Positions 35,116-44,099 of a stretch of 64,000 bases of DNA are shown piece after piece; positions within the stretch are counted from its first letter, which is position 1; the number at the start of each line of letters is the position of its first letter. The position numbers and the translations under genes were made by a program. Under the pieces are notes generated by a model. It worked only from the letters and a program-made list of their open reading frames with translations. It ran no database searches and was not told the DNA's origin. Location: positions 62,001 to 126,000 of the forward strand of contig JAPWHL010000014.1 of NCBI GenBank assembly GCA_027214255.1, written 5' to 3'. Origin of the DNA: Roseovarius aestuarii (GTDB lineage: Bacteria > Pseudomonadota > Alphaproteobacteria > Rhodobacterales > Rhodobacteraceae).

Positions 35116-35688
35116 TCAAAGGCGGGCTAAACTGTCCGCGATCTCTTGGGCAATAGCCCGGGCGTCCACGCCGTCACGTTCTGCCGAAACCCTCAGCCCC
35201 AATAGGTCGGACTGGTAGCGGCGGGCCAATGTTTCGGGGACATGTTCGCTATCGATGTCACCGGCTGACTGCGCTTGTCGAAACAGGTCTGCGAACTGAG
35301 CCTCCATCCTCAACAGAAGATGGTTTGCTTTGTTTGCCAACGGATGGTTGTGTGCATGAAGTTCCAAAAGCGTTTTAGACAGCATACAGGCCTTAGCAGG
35401 GGCGGTGGCGTTTCCAACGGCCATCTCAGGGAAGCGTTGAAGCGCCTTGATCGGGCCATATCGGTGGGCCAGTTCCTTTAACCGCTCGGCGCCATCAGAT
35501 GCATATTTGTCCATCGCAAGTTCGAACAGCGCATCCTTGGAGCCGAATGCCGCGTAAAAGCTTCCCGGTTTGATTTTCAGGGCGGCTTCGAGATCCTTTA
35601 AGGATGTGCCAGCCCAACCGCGCTTCCAGAACAGGTCTCGGGCGAGGTTGATCAATTCATCACGGTTGAAGTTCGGTTTGCGCGACAT
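35116..35688 (-). CDS. TetR/AcrR-family repressor
   Basis: This protein of about 190 residues has a TetR helix-turn-helix (RDELINLARDLFWKRGWAG, then LKIKPGSFYAAFGSKDALF) and a divergent ligand domain resembling TetR_C regulators of electrophile or solvent responses. ATG 35688 is preferred; the open frame begins 18 codons earlier, but that part lies inside the operator repeat. It is divergent from the AhpD-like gene, with a perfect inverted repeat between them. It probably represses itself and the AhpD/GST/MFS genes. Confidence 0.88.
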   Translation of the reverse strand: MSRKPNFNRDELINLARDLFWKRGWAGTSLKDLEAALKIKPGSFYAAFGSKDALFELAMDKYASDGAERLKELAHRYGPIKALQRFPEMAVGNATAPAKACMLSKTLLELHAHNHPLANKANHLLLRMEAQFADLFRQAQSAGDIDSEHVPETLARRYQSDLLGLRVSAERDGVDARAIAQEIADSLARL

Positions 35689-35702
35689 GAGATCACCAAT
35701 TG

Positions 35703-35742
35703 TTGATTGATCACTCAAATATATACTTGAGTGATCAATCAA
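35703..35742. promoter_or_regulatory. Operator: perfect 16-bp inverted repeat
   Basis: TTGATTGATCACTCAA at 35703-35718 and its exact reverse complement at 35727-35742 are separated by eight A/T-rich bases. Each arm is itself nearly palindromic around TGATCA, so this looks like two adjacent dimer sites. It lies 15-54 bases upstream of the TetR start and 50-89 bases upstream of the AhpD-like start, as expected for a shared TetR operator. Confidence 0.82.
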
Positions 35743-35791
35743 GAAAGCCTAAACCGACAGGCAATGACAACTTTTGAAAAGGTCTTATGAC

Positions 35792-36358
35792 ATGACATTC
35801 CCCTCCCATGATCTCGACACCGCCCCAGAAGCCTCCAAGCCCCTGTTGGAGAAATCGCAAAAGGCATTTGGCCGTCTGCCGGGCCTGCACAAAGTGCTGG
35901 CTGAAAGCCCGCAGGCTTATGAAGGGTATCAAGTCCTTCACAAGCTGTTCACGGAAACCGATTTTGACGCAGAAGAACTGACGGTTGTCTGGCAATCCAT
36001 CAATGTTGAGCACGCGTGCCACTATTGTGTCCCGGCCCACACGGGGATCGCAAAAATGATGAAAGTGTCTGACGACATTTCCGACGCTCTGCGTAACGAG
36101 ACACCGCTGCCGTCGGCCAAGCTGGAAGCGCTGCGGACCTTTACCGTTCAGATGGTGCGCGAGCGTGGAAATGTCTCGCAAGAGCAGATGGATACGTTCT
36201 TTGCGTCTGGGTATGGCCACCGCGCTGTTTTGGATGTGATCCTTGGTCTCGCTCAGAAAACGATGTCGAACTACATCAACCACGTTGCGCAAACGCCGGT
36301 GGACGAAGTGTTTCGGCCGTTGGAATGGCAGCGCAGCGACACACCTTTGAAGGTATAA
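35792..36358 (+). CDS. AhpD-like / carboxymuconolactone decarboxylase-family protein
   Basis: This protein of about 188 residues has the alkylhydroperoxidase AhpD core. The redox motif HACHYCVPAHTGIAKM gives CxxCxxxH, followed by a long helical tail. The family uses the CxxC pair and histidine to reduce peroxides or modify reactive electrophiles. ATG 35792 is used, with AAAAGG upstream; TTG 35774 is an alternative. It is divergent from the TetR gene and controlled by the shared operator, with a GST gene 220 bases downstream. The set points to detoxification of a reactive electrophile or peroxide. Confidence 0.85.
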   Translation: MTFPSHDLDTAPEASKPLLEKSQKAFGRLPGLHKVLAESPQAYEGYQVLHKLFTETDFDAEELTVVWQSINVEHACHYCVPAHTGIAKMMKVSDDISDALRNETPLPSAKLEALRTFTVQMVRERGNVSQEQMDTFFASGYGHRAVLDVILGLAQKTMSNYINHVAQTPVDEVFRPLEWQRSDTPLKV

Positions 36359-36582
36359 AACCACTTTGGGCGCGCTTAAGAAATTGTGCGCGCCCATGCT
36401 GATTTGAGCCTGAGCGCGCAATGGCCTATCTGACTTGACCGCATCTGTACCCGTACCTGTGGTCCGTTTGGTGAAGACTTGTTCAAGCGCCAGAATGCTT
36501 CGGATTTCGACAAGAAAAGGCGCGCGGTGATCGTGAACGCGACCCAGCACACGCTTTTACTCATAAACCTACAGGATAGCAG

Positions 36583-37260
36583 ATGCTGAAATTTTACTAT
36601 CACCCAACGCCAAACCCGTTGAAAATTGCCTTGTTTCTGGCCGAAACCGATCTGCCATACGAATTGGTACCGGTTGACACAGCGCAAGGCCAACAGCACA
36701 CGCCAGAATTTCGGGCTATTAACCCTAATGGGAAAGTGCCTGCAATCGATGATGATGGGACCTGCGTTTTCGACAGTACCGCGATCCTGCTTTATCTTTC
36801 GGATAAAACAGGCAAGCTGGGCGTGGCGCCCGAAGATCGCGGCGCATTGCTGTCTTGGCTTATGTTCATCGCCTCTGGGCTCGGGCCGTTTTCGGGGCAA
36901 AGCGTGCATTTCCATCACATCGCGCCCGATGATCTGCCGTATGCCAAAAACCGTTACATGCGCGAAGCAGAGCGGCATTATCAGGTGTTGAACGATCACC
37001 TGAAGGGCCGTGAATTCATTGTGGGGGACAGCTATTCCATTGCCGATGTTTCCGCTTGGGGATGGGCCATTCGCGGTGAGCGCGTCCTTGGTGGAGAGGG
37101 GCTGGCACAATTTCCAGAGGTTGCCCGCTGGTTCGAGGCGATCAACGCACGCCCGGCTGTCGAAAAGGCCCAGCAAATCGGCAAGGGCGAGACCTTCAAA
37201 ACGCCCGGTGACGAAGCCTCGTTGCGGGCGCTGTTCCCAAGCAACTATGTAAACGCGTGA
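36583..37260 (+). CDS. Glutathione S-transferase
   Basis: This 225-residue cytosolic protein has the N-terminal thioredoxin-fold domain with substrate-helix start YYHPTPNPLKIALFLAE. The cis-Pro region is GKVPAIDDDG, and FDSTAILLYL contains the glutathione-gamma-glutamyl-binding Asp-Ser pair. The C-terminal helical domain has FIVGDSYSIADVSAWGW. It conjugates or reduces electrophiles with glutathione. The 224-base gap from the AhpD-like gene leaves open whether they share a transcript; function and direction fit. Confidence 0.9.
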   Translation: MLKFYYHPTPNPLKIALFLAETDLPYELVPVDTAQGQQHTPEFRAINPNGKVPAIDDDGTCVFDSTAILLYLSDKTGKLGVAPEDRGALLSWLMFIASGLGPFSGQSVHFHHIAPDDLPYAKNRYMREAERHYQVLNDHLKGREFIVGDSYSIADVSAWGWAIRGERVLGGEGLAQFPEVARWFEAINARPAVEKAQQIGKGETFKTPGDEASLRALFPSNYVNA

Positions 37261-37267
37261 CTTTTTC

Positions 37268-37295
37268 CCGCCCCAAGGTGAAACACTTGGGGCGG
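37268..37295 (+). terminator. Hairpin after the GST gene
   Basis: CCGCCCCAAG-gtgaaaca-CTTGGGGCGG is a perfect 10-bp stem starting seven bases past the GST stop. The downstream bases are not T-rich, so it may act as an attenuating or stabilising hairpin before the MFS gene. Confidence 0.5.
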
Positions 37296-37381
37296 TCCTT
37301 CGGGTATGGCGTTCACGTGGTGAACCCGGCCCGCTTCGGATGACGGTGCCAAAACCCGACCCAAATTCACGGAAAAACGTA

Positions 37382-38617
37382 ATGATGCACAGCACTGGCA
37401 GGACTTTGCAGGTCCACTATGCATGGACTGTCGCAGCGATCTGCGGGCTCTCGGTGCTGTGTGGTTTGGGGCTTGGTCGCTTTGCCTTTGGGATGATGCT
37501 CCCTTCAATCTCGCAGGATTTGGGCCTGACTTACAGTCAAAGCGGGATGCTGGGTTTTTCAAACCTGACCGGATATCTGATGGCGGTGCCTTTGATCCCC
37601 ATTCTCGTGCGCAGGATCGGCACGCGCGTTACAGTTTCCCTGAGTTTGCTTGTCATGGCCCTGTCGATGGTCGCAATGGCTGTAACTCACAGCTTTGTCT
37701 GGCTGACGGCGTTCTATTTTGTCACCGGATTGAGTAGCGGCGCAGTGGTTCTGCCCTCGATGAGTGCAATGTCGAAATGGTTCGCGCCCTCTCATCGAGG
37801 TCTGTCATCGGGCATGGTGATGGCAGGGGCAGGCTTTGGTATTATCCTGAGTGGCTTTGCTGTGCCTAGATTGGTCCCGCTGGGCACGATAGCTGCGTGG
37901 CAGGTTGGGTGGCTGATCTTTGGTGGGCTGACAGTCGTCGTTTCGATTGTTGCCTTTGTCTTTATCCGCGACACGCCAGAGGATCGTGGCCTGCGCCCCT
38001 TTGGCCGCGCAGCGATTCAGACGGGCACCGCATTACAGCCGCTTGTCCGATCGGCCAAATTCAAACTCTTGACGCATCTTGGGGCCGTTTTCAGCATCTA
38101 CGGGGCGACCTATATGCTGTATGTGACTTTTATCGTCACCAGTATGATCGACAGCTACGGTATGACCGAGGCGCAGGCTGGCGTATTGTGGTCTTGGTTC
38201 GGAAGTCTCAGTATTTTTTCGGGGCTGTTGTTTGGGGCCCTGTCTGACAGAGTCGGACGCAGGGCTGGGCTGGCTGCGGCCTTTGGTGTTTTGACGCTTT
38301 CGTATGGCCTTGTCGGATTTGAAGTGCCGGGCATTGGTCTCTATCTCTCGGTGATACTGTTTGGCATCTCGGCTTGGAGCATACCAGTCATCATGGCGGC
38401 GTCAGCCGGGGATTATTTTGGCGCGAGCGGGGGGGCGGGCGCGTTGGCTATCTTGACGCTGTTTTTCTCTGCAGGACAGGCTGTAGGCCCGATTGTCGCG
38501 GGTGTGTTGGCCGAGATGTTGGGGGATTTCTCATTGAGCTACACTACCTCAGCCGTTGCTTCATTGCTGGCCATCGGAATGGTTCTGGCCATTCGGCCGC
38601 CAAACGTGATCGATTGA
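37382..38617 (+). CDS. MFS transporter, YbfB/YjiJ-like
   Basis: This major facilitator of about 411 residues has twelve predicted membrane helices. The YbfB/YjiJ-type start is clear (GLGLGRFAFGMMLPSISQDL, then LTYSQSGMLGFSNLTGYL). The conserved cytoplasmic loop GALSDRVGRRAG lies between helices 8 and 9. ATG 37382 follows GGAAAAACGTA; the open frame begins 14 codons earlier. Position after the AhpD-like and GST genes suggests efflux of the toxic compound or its conjugate. Direction and substrate are not determined. Confidence 0.85.
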   Translation: MMHSTGRTLQVHYAWTVAAICGLSVLCGLGLGRFAFGMMLPSISQDLGLTYSQSGMLGFSNLTGYLMAVPLIPILVRRIGTRVTVSLSLLVMALSMVAMAVTHSFVWLTAFYFVTGLSSGAVVLPSMSAMSKWFAPSHRGLSSGMVMAGAGFGIILSGFAVPRLVPLGTIAAWQVGWLIFGGLTVVVSIVAFVFIRDTPEDRGLRPFGRAAIQTGTALQPLVRSAKFKLLTHLGAVFSIYGATYMLYVTFIVTSMIDSYGMTEAQAGVLWSWFGSLSIFSGLLFGALSDRVGRRAGLAAAFGVLTLSYGLVGFEVPGIGLYLSVILFGISAWSIPVIMAASAGDYFGASGGAGALAILTLFFSAGQAVGPIVAGVLAEMLGDFSLSYTTSAVASLLAIGMVLAIRPPNVID

Positions 38618-39004
38618 TTTTGCAAGGCGAACGCGCGGGGGCAGGGGGGCGTTGCATGCCCTGCATGTCGAAATCGGCGCATTCAAAGCGTTTCGATCCA
38701 CATTGCTTTCGTCGGTTCCGAGTTTGGAAGTCTTTCTAGGTTAGTTTCTGAATCTATTGTTTCGTTGCTGTCGAAGTGATCCTGCAAGGTTGTTGTGGAA
38801 TGGGCGCTTCTCTGATTTTGCCCTTATTGACGGGCCTCAAATTGACCCAACAGGTGGTTAATTCTCATATTTTTCATTGCTGAAGGGGAGGGGAGGATTG
38901 CTTTCTTGTGGAGTGTGTACACTTTTGTGTTACACTTCCAGCATTGAGAGAATCCAAAGCTGAAACTCTGTTTCACGTAATGTCCAAGAAGGAACCATGA
39001 CGCT
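38618..39004. other. Intergenic region upstream of the Aap-like genes
   Basis: About 390 bases with no gene seen. Near 38915-38935 there is a GTGTACAC / GTTACAC near-repeat that could be a regulator site. AAGGAACC precedes the aapJ-like start. A four-codon frame from ATG 38997 overlaps that start. Confidence 0.45.
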
Positions 39005-40030
39005 ATGAAAAGACATACCTTATCCCTGCTGTTGGCTTCTGCAGGTTTGGCTGCAACTGTAACCGGTGCTTTTGCGGGCGTAACGCTGGACAAAATTGTC
39101 GAACGCGGAGAGCTGGTTTGCGGTGTCAGCCAAGGGTCGGCAGGGCTTTCCTTGCCTGATTCCAATGGCGAATGGTCGGGCCTTGATGTCGATTACTGTC
39201 GCGCTCTGGCTGCTGCTGCTTTGGGCGATCCAGCCAAAGTCCGTTTCGTGCCATTAAGCTCGGCTCAACGGTTTGAAGTTCTGGAAGCCGGCGACATTGA
39301 CGTCTTGTCACGCAACACAACCAAAACATCGACGCGTGATGGCACGCTGCCCGTCCTGTTTGTTGACACGATCTTTTACGATGGTCAGGCGTTCATGGTG
39401 CCTAAATCACTGGGCATTAGTGCCTCTACAGAACTGGATGGTGCGACCGTTTGTGTCCAGCCCGGTACGGTGAACGAGCAAAACTTGGTCGACTATTTCA
39501 CGACCAATAGCCTGTCCTTCAAATCGGTCGTGATCGAAAGCCTGCCCGAATTGGAATCTGCCTTCTACGCTGGGCGTTGCGACGTCTATCTGTCGGATGC
39601 ATCTACCCTGTCGGCCAGCCGTGCAACGCGTGCCGAAACGCCTGATGATTTTGTCATCCTGCCTGAACGCATCACCAAATCGCCCTTGGCACCTGTGGTG
39701 CGGAGTGACGATGTCGAATGGTACAAACTGGCCTCTTGGACCCGCAATATTTTGGTCGAAGCCGAAGAGCTGGGTATCACTCAGGCGAATGTCGAAGAGA
39801 TGAAAGCATCCCAGAACCCGTCCATTCAACGCCTGTTGGGTGTACATGAGGGAATCGGCAAATCCTTCGGTCTGGATGATGATTGGGCTGCACGTGTGAT
39901 CGCGGGTGTCGGCAACTATGGCGAGGTCTATGACCGCAACCTTGGCCCCGATACGCCCTTGAAGCTGGAACGCGGCCTAAACGCGCTGTGGACTGATGGC
40001 GGCCTGATGTATTCGTCGCCTGTTCAGTGA
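39005..40030 (+). CDS. aapJ: General L-amino acid ABC binding protein (AapJ-like)
   Basis: This 341-residue periplasmic protein has a Sec signal (KRHTLSLLLASAGLAATVTG). The mature start LDKIVERGELVCGVSQGSAG is characteristic of AapJ. Also visible are the amino-acid-binding stretches GLDVDYCRALAAA and LSRNTTKTSTRDG. AapJ captures a broad range of L-amino acids for AapQMP. It overlaps the permease gene by four bases (GTGA). The downstream gene encodes a fused permease and no ATPase follows. Confidence 0.88.
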   Translation: MKRHTLSLLLASAGLAATVTGAFAGVTLDKIVERGELVCGVSQGSAGLSLPDSNGEWSGLDVDYCRALAAAALGDPAKVRFVPLSSAQRFEVLEAGDIDVLSRNTTKTSTRDGTLPVLFVDTIFYDGQAFMVPKSLGISASTELDGATVCVQPGTVNEQNLVDYFTTNSLSFKSVVIESLPELESAFYAGRCDVYLSDASTLSASRATRAETPDDFVILPERITKSPLAPVVRSDDVEWYKLASWTRNILVEAEELGITQANVEEMKASQNPSIQRLLGVHEGIGKSFGLDDDWAARVIAGVGNYGEVYDRNLGPDTPLKLERGLNALWTDGGLMYSSPVQ

Positions 40031-42021
40031 CGGTAACGACTATGGGCGCATTACGCTCGAAGACAATGATCGGCGCTACGGCGTCGGTCATTTTCATTTT
40101 CATAATCGCTCTTCTGTCCAGCAACGGTTACTTTGCGGATGTCCTAGGCGTTCTGAGCCAGCGAGCTGGTTTTCAGATTCCAGAGTCCGCGTTTTCTGTA
40201 ACCGCAGCGGACCCGTTGTATTGGACCTTGCTGGCGGGGCTGATCAATACGGTCCGGGTGGCTGTGGCTGCCGCAATTCTTGCCACGCTATTGGGATTGG
40301 TGTTGGCAACCTTGCGCCTCAGTGCCTTTCCAGGATTCCGCCTGTTGGCTGGTTTGGTAATCGAACCGCTGCGCAATACCCCCGTCGTGCTACAGCTATT
40401 CCTTTGGTACGGTCTGTTGATCAACAATTTGCCGGCGACGCGGAACGCTGTGGAAATTCTTCCATCTGTCTTTCTCAGCAACCGCGGCCTTGCCTTGCCA
40501 ACGATCACCTCGGATGGGCTGTCCTTTCCGGAATTGACCGGTTTCAACTTTACTGGCGGCATGACAGTCAGCCCTGAACTGGCCGCGCTTTTGTTTGGCT
40601 TGACACTGTTTCACGCCAGCTATCTGGCCGAAATTTTCCGCGCTGGTATTATGTCGGTGCCGTCAGGACAGGTCGATGCGGCCAAGGCTCTGGGCTTGCG
40701 ATTTTACCGGCGTATGCGACTGGTTGTATTGCCGCAGGCGTTGAATTTCATCATACCGCCATCGACCAATCAATTTTTGGCTTTGGTCAAAAACTCCTCC
40801 CTGGCCGTCGCTATCGGCTTTCCCGATCTCGTGGCCGTGGTCAGCACCTTGATCAATCAAAGTGGAGACGCTGTTCTTGGGACGGTGATTGTGGTGGTTG
40901 CGTTTCTTGGCCTGAACTTGGTGCTGTCCGGTGGGCTGGCGCTGTATCATCGCAGCCAGATGCAACGCGGCAAACCATCCCTTTCCGTATCTCTTCCCGA
41001 ACCTGAAAAGGCGCAATGGGATGACTGGGTCAAAACACCTTGGCGCAAGGCCGGAACGATTGCATTGGGCCTATTGGGAACGTACCTTCTTTGGCAGCTT
41101 TTGAAGTGGAGCGTCGTTCAGGCTGTGTGGATTGGCTCACCGGACGAGTGCCGCGCTGCGAGTGGCGCGTGTTGGGCCATGATCACCGAGAAGTACCGCC
41201 TGATCTTGTTGGGCCCGTACCCTCTCGGATTGGGGTGGCGCCCGGTTCTGGCCACACTTGTACTGGCGTTGTCACTGATCTTTGCCGCACGATATGTGCG
41301 TCGCAAGCCACATTATGCGCTACCCGGAATCGGGATTGCCATAGCCGGTTGGTATTGGCTTATGGGCGGTGGTCTGACCTTGCCTGTGGTGAATATTGCA
41401 CTGTGGGGTGGCCTGCCGCTCACCATCGCGCTGTCGGTTCTGTCGATCTTCTTGGCGTTGCCCATTGGGCTGGCATTGGCATTGGCGCGGATGTCGCCGC
41501 TGCGTATTCTGTCCGCCCCGGCCTATATCGTGATCGATATTTTCCGCTCGGTTCCGCAGATATTTTTGCTCTTTGGAATAGCAATCTTGATGCCGCATAT
41601 TCTGCCCGCTGGGTGGACACCGGATAAATTCTGGCGCGCTCTTTTCGCGCTGATCATGATCACCAGCGCCTATATGGCCGAAGTTTTTCGGGCGGGATTG
41701 CTGGCCGTTCCGCCGGGGCAGGCCGAGGCGGCACGCTCGCTTGGAATGAACCGACTGACAATTTTTACTTTGGTCGTTTTGCCGCAAGCGGTGCGCATTG
41801 CGTGGCCTGCCATCGTCAATACGTTCGTCGGCGCGATCAAAGACACGTCATTGGTGTTTATTGTCGGATTGATGGATGTTTTGGCCGCGACCAAGGCCGC
41901 GGTTGTTGATCCGTCCTGGCGGCTTTATTCACTGGAAGGCTATTTTTTCACAGCGATGATCTATTTTGCGATCTGCTATTCGCTGGCGCGTTATGCGCGG
42001 CGCTTTGAGCGGCTGAGATAG
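40027..42021 (+). CDS. Fused AapQ-AapM amino acid ABC permease
   Basis: This 664-residue membrane protein joins what are normally two subunits. The first half resembles AapQ: GLINTVRVAVAAAILATLLG, then the EAA loop YLAEIFRAGIMSVPSGQVDA at about 199-218. A hydrophilic joint lies near residues 320-345 (PEPEKAQWDDWVKTPWRK). The second half resembles AapM, with FRSVPQIFLLFGIAILMPH and EAA loop YMAEVFRAGLLAVPPGQAEA near 548. The reading frame is continuous with no sign of frameshift. Separate AapQ and AapM are each nearly 400 residues, so the halves are trimmed. No AapP ATPase is adjacent. ATG 40042 is an alternative start. Confidence 0.88.
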   Translation: MTVTTMGALRSKTMIGATASVIFIFIIALLSSNGYFADVLGVLSQRAGFQIPESAFSVTAADPLYWTLLAGLINTVRVAVAAAILATLLGLVLATLRLSAFPGFRLLAGLVIEPLRNTPVVLQLFLWYGLLINNLPATRNAVEILPSVFLSNRGLALPTITSDGLSFPELTGFNFTGGMTVSPELAALLFGLTLFHASYLAEIFRAGIMSVPSGQVDAAKALGLRFYRRMRLVVLPQALNFIIPPSTNQFLALVKNSSLAVAIGFPDLVAVVSTLINQSGDAVLGTVIVVVAFLGLNLVLSGGLALYHRSQMQRGKPSLSVSLPEPEKAQWDDWVKTPWRKAGTIALGLLGTYLLWQLLKWSVVQAVWIGSPDECRAASGACWAMITEKYRLILLGPYPLGLGWRPVLATLVLALSLIFAARYVRRKPHYALPGIGIAIAGWYWLMGGGLTLPVVNIALWGGLPLTIALSVLSIFLALPIGLALALARMSPLRILSAPAYIVIDIFRSVPQIFLLFGIAILMPHILPAGWTPDKFWRALFALIMITSAYMAEVFRAGLLAVPPGQAEAARSLGMNRLTIFTLVVLPQAVRIAWPAIVNTFVGAIKDTSLVFIVGLMDVLAATKAAVVDPSWRLYSLEGYFFTAMIYFAICYSLARYARRFERLR

Positions 42022-43163
42022 TCTTCCAATCCGGCGGCAAACCGTTTGACGTCGTCCCCCCCGCTATAGACGTGGGGGGCGACACGAACGATGCCGTCTC
42101 GGGCGCTAACAAAGATATTCTTGGCGCGCAGCGCGTCGACCAGACCGTCAGAGAAACCTTCCGGCCCAGCGAGCCCCAAAAGATGAGGCGAACGTTTATC
42201 GGCCGGGATGACAGTGACGCCACATGATGCGGCATGCTCTGCTATCGCGGTGGTGATGCCGGCAATGTGATCGCGCACCGCCGAGATGCCGATGCCATGC
42301 AGATAGTCGAGCGCGGTGATTGCCATGGGAAGCGTGGCAAAGTTGGCCCGTTCCCCCATATCATAACGCCGTGCTCCGGGCATGAAGTCCATAGAGCGGT
42401 CGTAATGGTTGCTGTACCCGTCCGCGCCAACACGGCTAAAGGCGTGATGCTCAATCGGTTGCCCGTCTTGCCGCTTGGGCGCAGCATACAAAAACGCCAA
42501 ACCATAAGGGCCCAGAAGCCATTTGTACGTCGCAAAAGAGATAAAATCGGGCTGGATGGCTTTGACGTCCAGATCCATGACGCCCGCTGATTGTGTGGCA
42601 TCCACCACCAATGCAATGTCATGGGCACGCGCCAAGGCGCCCATCGCGACCAGATCAACAGCAGACCCGTCAGACCAATGCACCTGTGTCAGCGCGAGTA
42701 CGGAAACAGGCGGGCGGTTGCCATCCTTGACACGGTCGCTCAACGCTTGGGCCCATGATTGGTTTTCGGCGCGATTGATGTGTTCGACTGTGGCACCGAC
42801 CTCTTTGGCAAGAACGGTCCACGCGTAGGTTTGTGACGGGTGCTCGCCGGCGATGCTTAGGATTGTGGTTCCGGGCGCGACCGTCAGGTTCTTGGCCGCG
42901 ACCGCGATTCCGTAACTGGTTGAGCCGGTGATGGCGATATCATCAGCCGATGCGTTGATCAGTCTTGCAACGTTAGCGCGTGCTGCTTCAACCTCGTCAT
43001 AAAACGACGCCCGGCTTAACGTCCACGGTGCCGCTTTCTTGTCGACCCCGTCGCGGCCCGCTTGCAATACTTGCCGCGGGGGCGGCGTCATGAATGCGGC
43101 GTTCAGGTGGCTGATGTCGTTTGGGATATCAAAGTCAGAACGCCAAAGAGAAATTTCATCCAT
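41991..43163 (-). CDS. Class V PLP aminotransferase
   Basis: This 390-residue fold type I PLP enzyme belongs to the group containing cysteine desulfurases, kynureninase-like and isopenicillin-N-epimerase-like proteins. PLP contacts are TGSTSYGIAVAAKN, the aspartate in VVDATQSAGVMDLD and the lysine in FATYKWLLGPYG. No conserved desulfurase active cysteine loop is evident, so an amino-acid lyase or transaminase role is more likely. It overlaps the fused permease gene tail-to-tail by 31 bases. The neighbouring amino-acid importer suggests an amino-acid-like substrate. Confidence 0.85.
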   Translation of the reverse strand: MDEISLWRSDFDIPNDISHLNAAFMTPPPRQVLQAGRDGVDKKAAPWTLSRASFYDEVEAARANVARLINASADDIAITGSTSYGIAVAAKNLTVAPGTTILSIAGEHPSQTYAWTVLAKEVGATVEHINRAENQSWAQALSDRVKDGNRPPVSVLALTQVHWSDGSAVDLVAMGALARAHDIALVVDATQSAGVMDLDVKAIQPDFISFATYKWLLGPYGLAFLYAAPKRQDGQPIEHHAFSRVGADGYSNHYDRSMDFMPGARRYDMGERANFATLPMAITALDYLHGIGISAVRDHIAGITTAIAEHAASCGVTVIPADKRSPHLLGLAGPEGFSDGLVDALRAKNIFVSARDGIVRVAPHVYSGGDDVKRFAAGLEDYLSRSKRRA

Positions 43164-43473
43164 GTTAGCGCTCCGAATGTCTGGCTGTTGGAAAATTTAC
43201 TGTTTCGTAGTGCCCGAGTGATTGTGGCCAGTCAACTCAGAAGTGGGCCTTGGCAAACGGCATCATAGCCTGCGGCTCTGACGGAATACAAAGACGGCAA
43301 AACATCGTGCGAGTCCAGCTATCACATGGTCTGACTGGCTCGCAGTTAGACTTGTACTCCAGGGCCTTAAGGCTTTAAATGAGAGGTCGCTTTTGTATGT
43401 GTGACAGCAATCTGCGGGGGCATGCCGATCCAAGTCGATCCTAAGGATTCCTGTTCCGTTTGGATGCCGTGGA
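43164..43473. other. Intergenic region without a supported gene
   Basis: About 310 bases between the start of the class V aminotransferase gene and the end of the leftward TetR gene. It should contain the aminotransferase promoter. I see no gene, clear repeat or terminator. Confidence 0.45.
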
Positions 43474-44082
43474 TCAGTCGATGTCGCCCAAATGCGCCGC
43501 CAGCATCTTTCGGCACATGCTTTTGGCAGCTTCGGCAGACATTAAACCATCGTCCATTGATTGCTCTAACCACAAGCCATCGATCAGTGAAATGAGCATA
43601 ATCGCTAGGGTCTGAGCGTCCACATCGCGGGATTGGGACTTGGCCGCATTTGCGACGGCTTGGGCCAGAAGATCGCGGTACTTCTTGTAATGGTGGCGGT
43701 GCGCATCGCGAAGCTTTGGGTTTGTTGCGATTTCCCCCCAAAAGCTGAGCCACAGCGTAAGGTTCGCGCGGGTGAACAGCTTTTCGTCGAACACGGCATC
43801 AATCATCGCGGCCAACGTGGGGGGCTCGGCACCCGCTGGTATCAATTGGGCGAACATGCCCTCGTACAATGTGGAATAAATGGCCTCGAGCAGGCTATCC
43901 ATTGATTGGAAATGATGGGTGATCAAGCCACGCGAAACGCCCGCTTCTTTGATGACATTATCGACGGTGAAATGGGTGATGCCGCCTTGGGCCAAGCAAC
44001 GCATTCCGGCGTCGATCAGCATCGCACGGCGTTGTCCGCGCGTATAGCGGCGATATCTGGGGGCGCTTTCAGGGTTGGACAT
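43474..44082 (-). CDS. TetR/AcrR regulator, BetI-like
   Basis: This protein of about 202 residues has the TetR helix-turn-helix (RRAMLIDAGMRCLAQGGITH, then GVSRGLITHHFQSMDSLLEA). The ligand domain has the WLSFWGEIATNP block seen in BetI-like repressors, comparable to AVWFNFYGEAQY in the regulator at 10931. It is the last gene of the leftward hydrolase/ABC operon, after a stem-loop. ATG 44082 has a weak ribosome binding site, consistent with low-level expression; the upstream GTG 44121 lies inside the hairpin. It probably represses the operon, perhaps at 51729-51744. Confidence 0.85.
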   Translation of the reverse strand: MSNPESAPRYRRYTRGQRRAMLIDAGMRCLAQGGITHFTVDNVIKEAGVSRGLITHHFQSMDSLLEAIYSTLYEGMFAQLIPAGAEPPTLAAMIDAVFDEKLFTRANLTLWLSFWGEIATNPKLRDAHRHHYKKYRDLLAQAVANAAKSQSRDVDAQTLAIMLISLIDGLWLEQSMDDGLMSAEAAKSMCRKMLAAHLGDID

Positions 44083-44099
44083 GCGATTACATACTGCTT

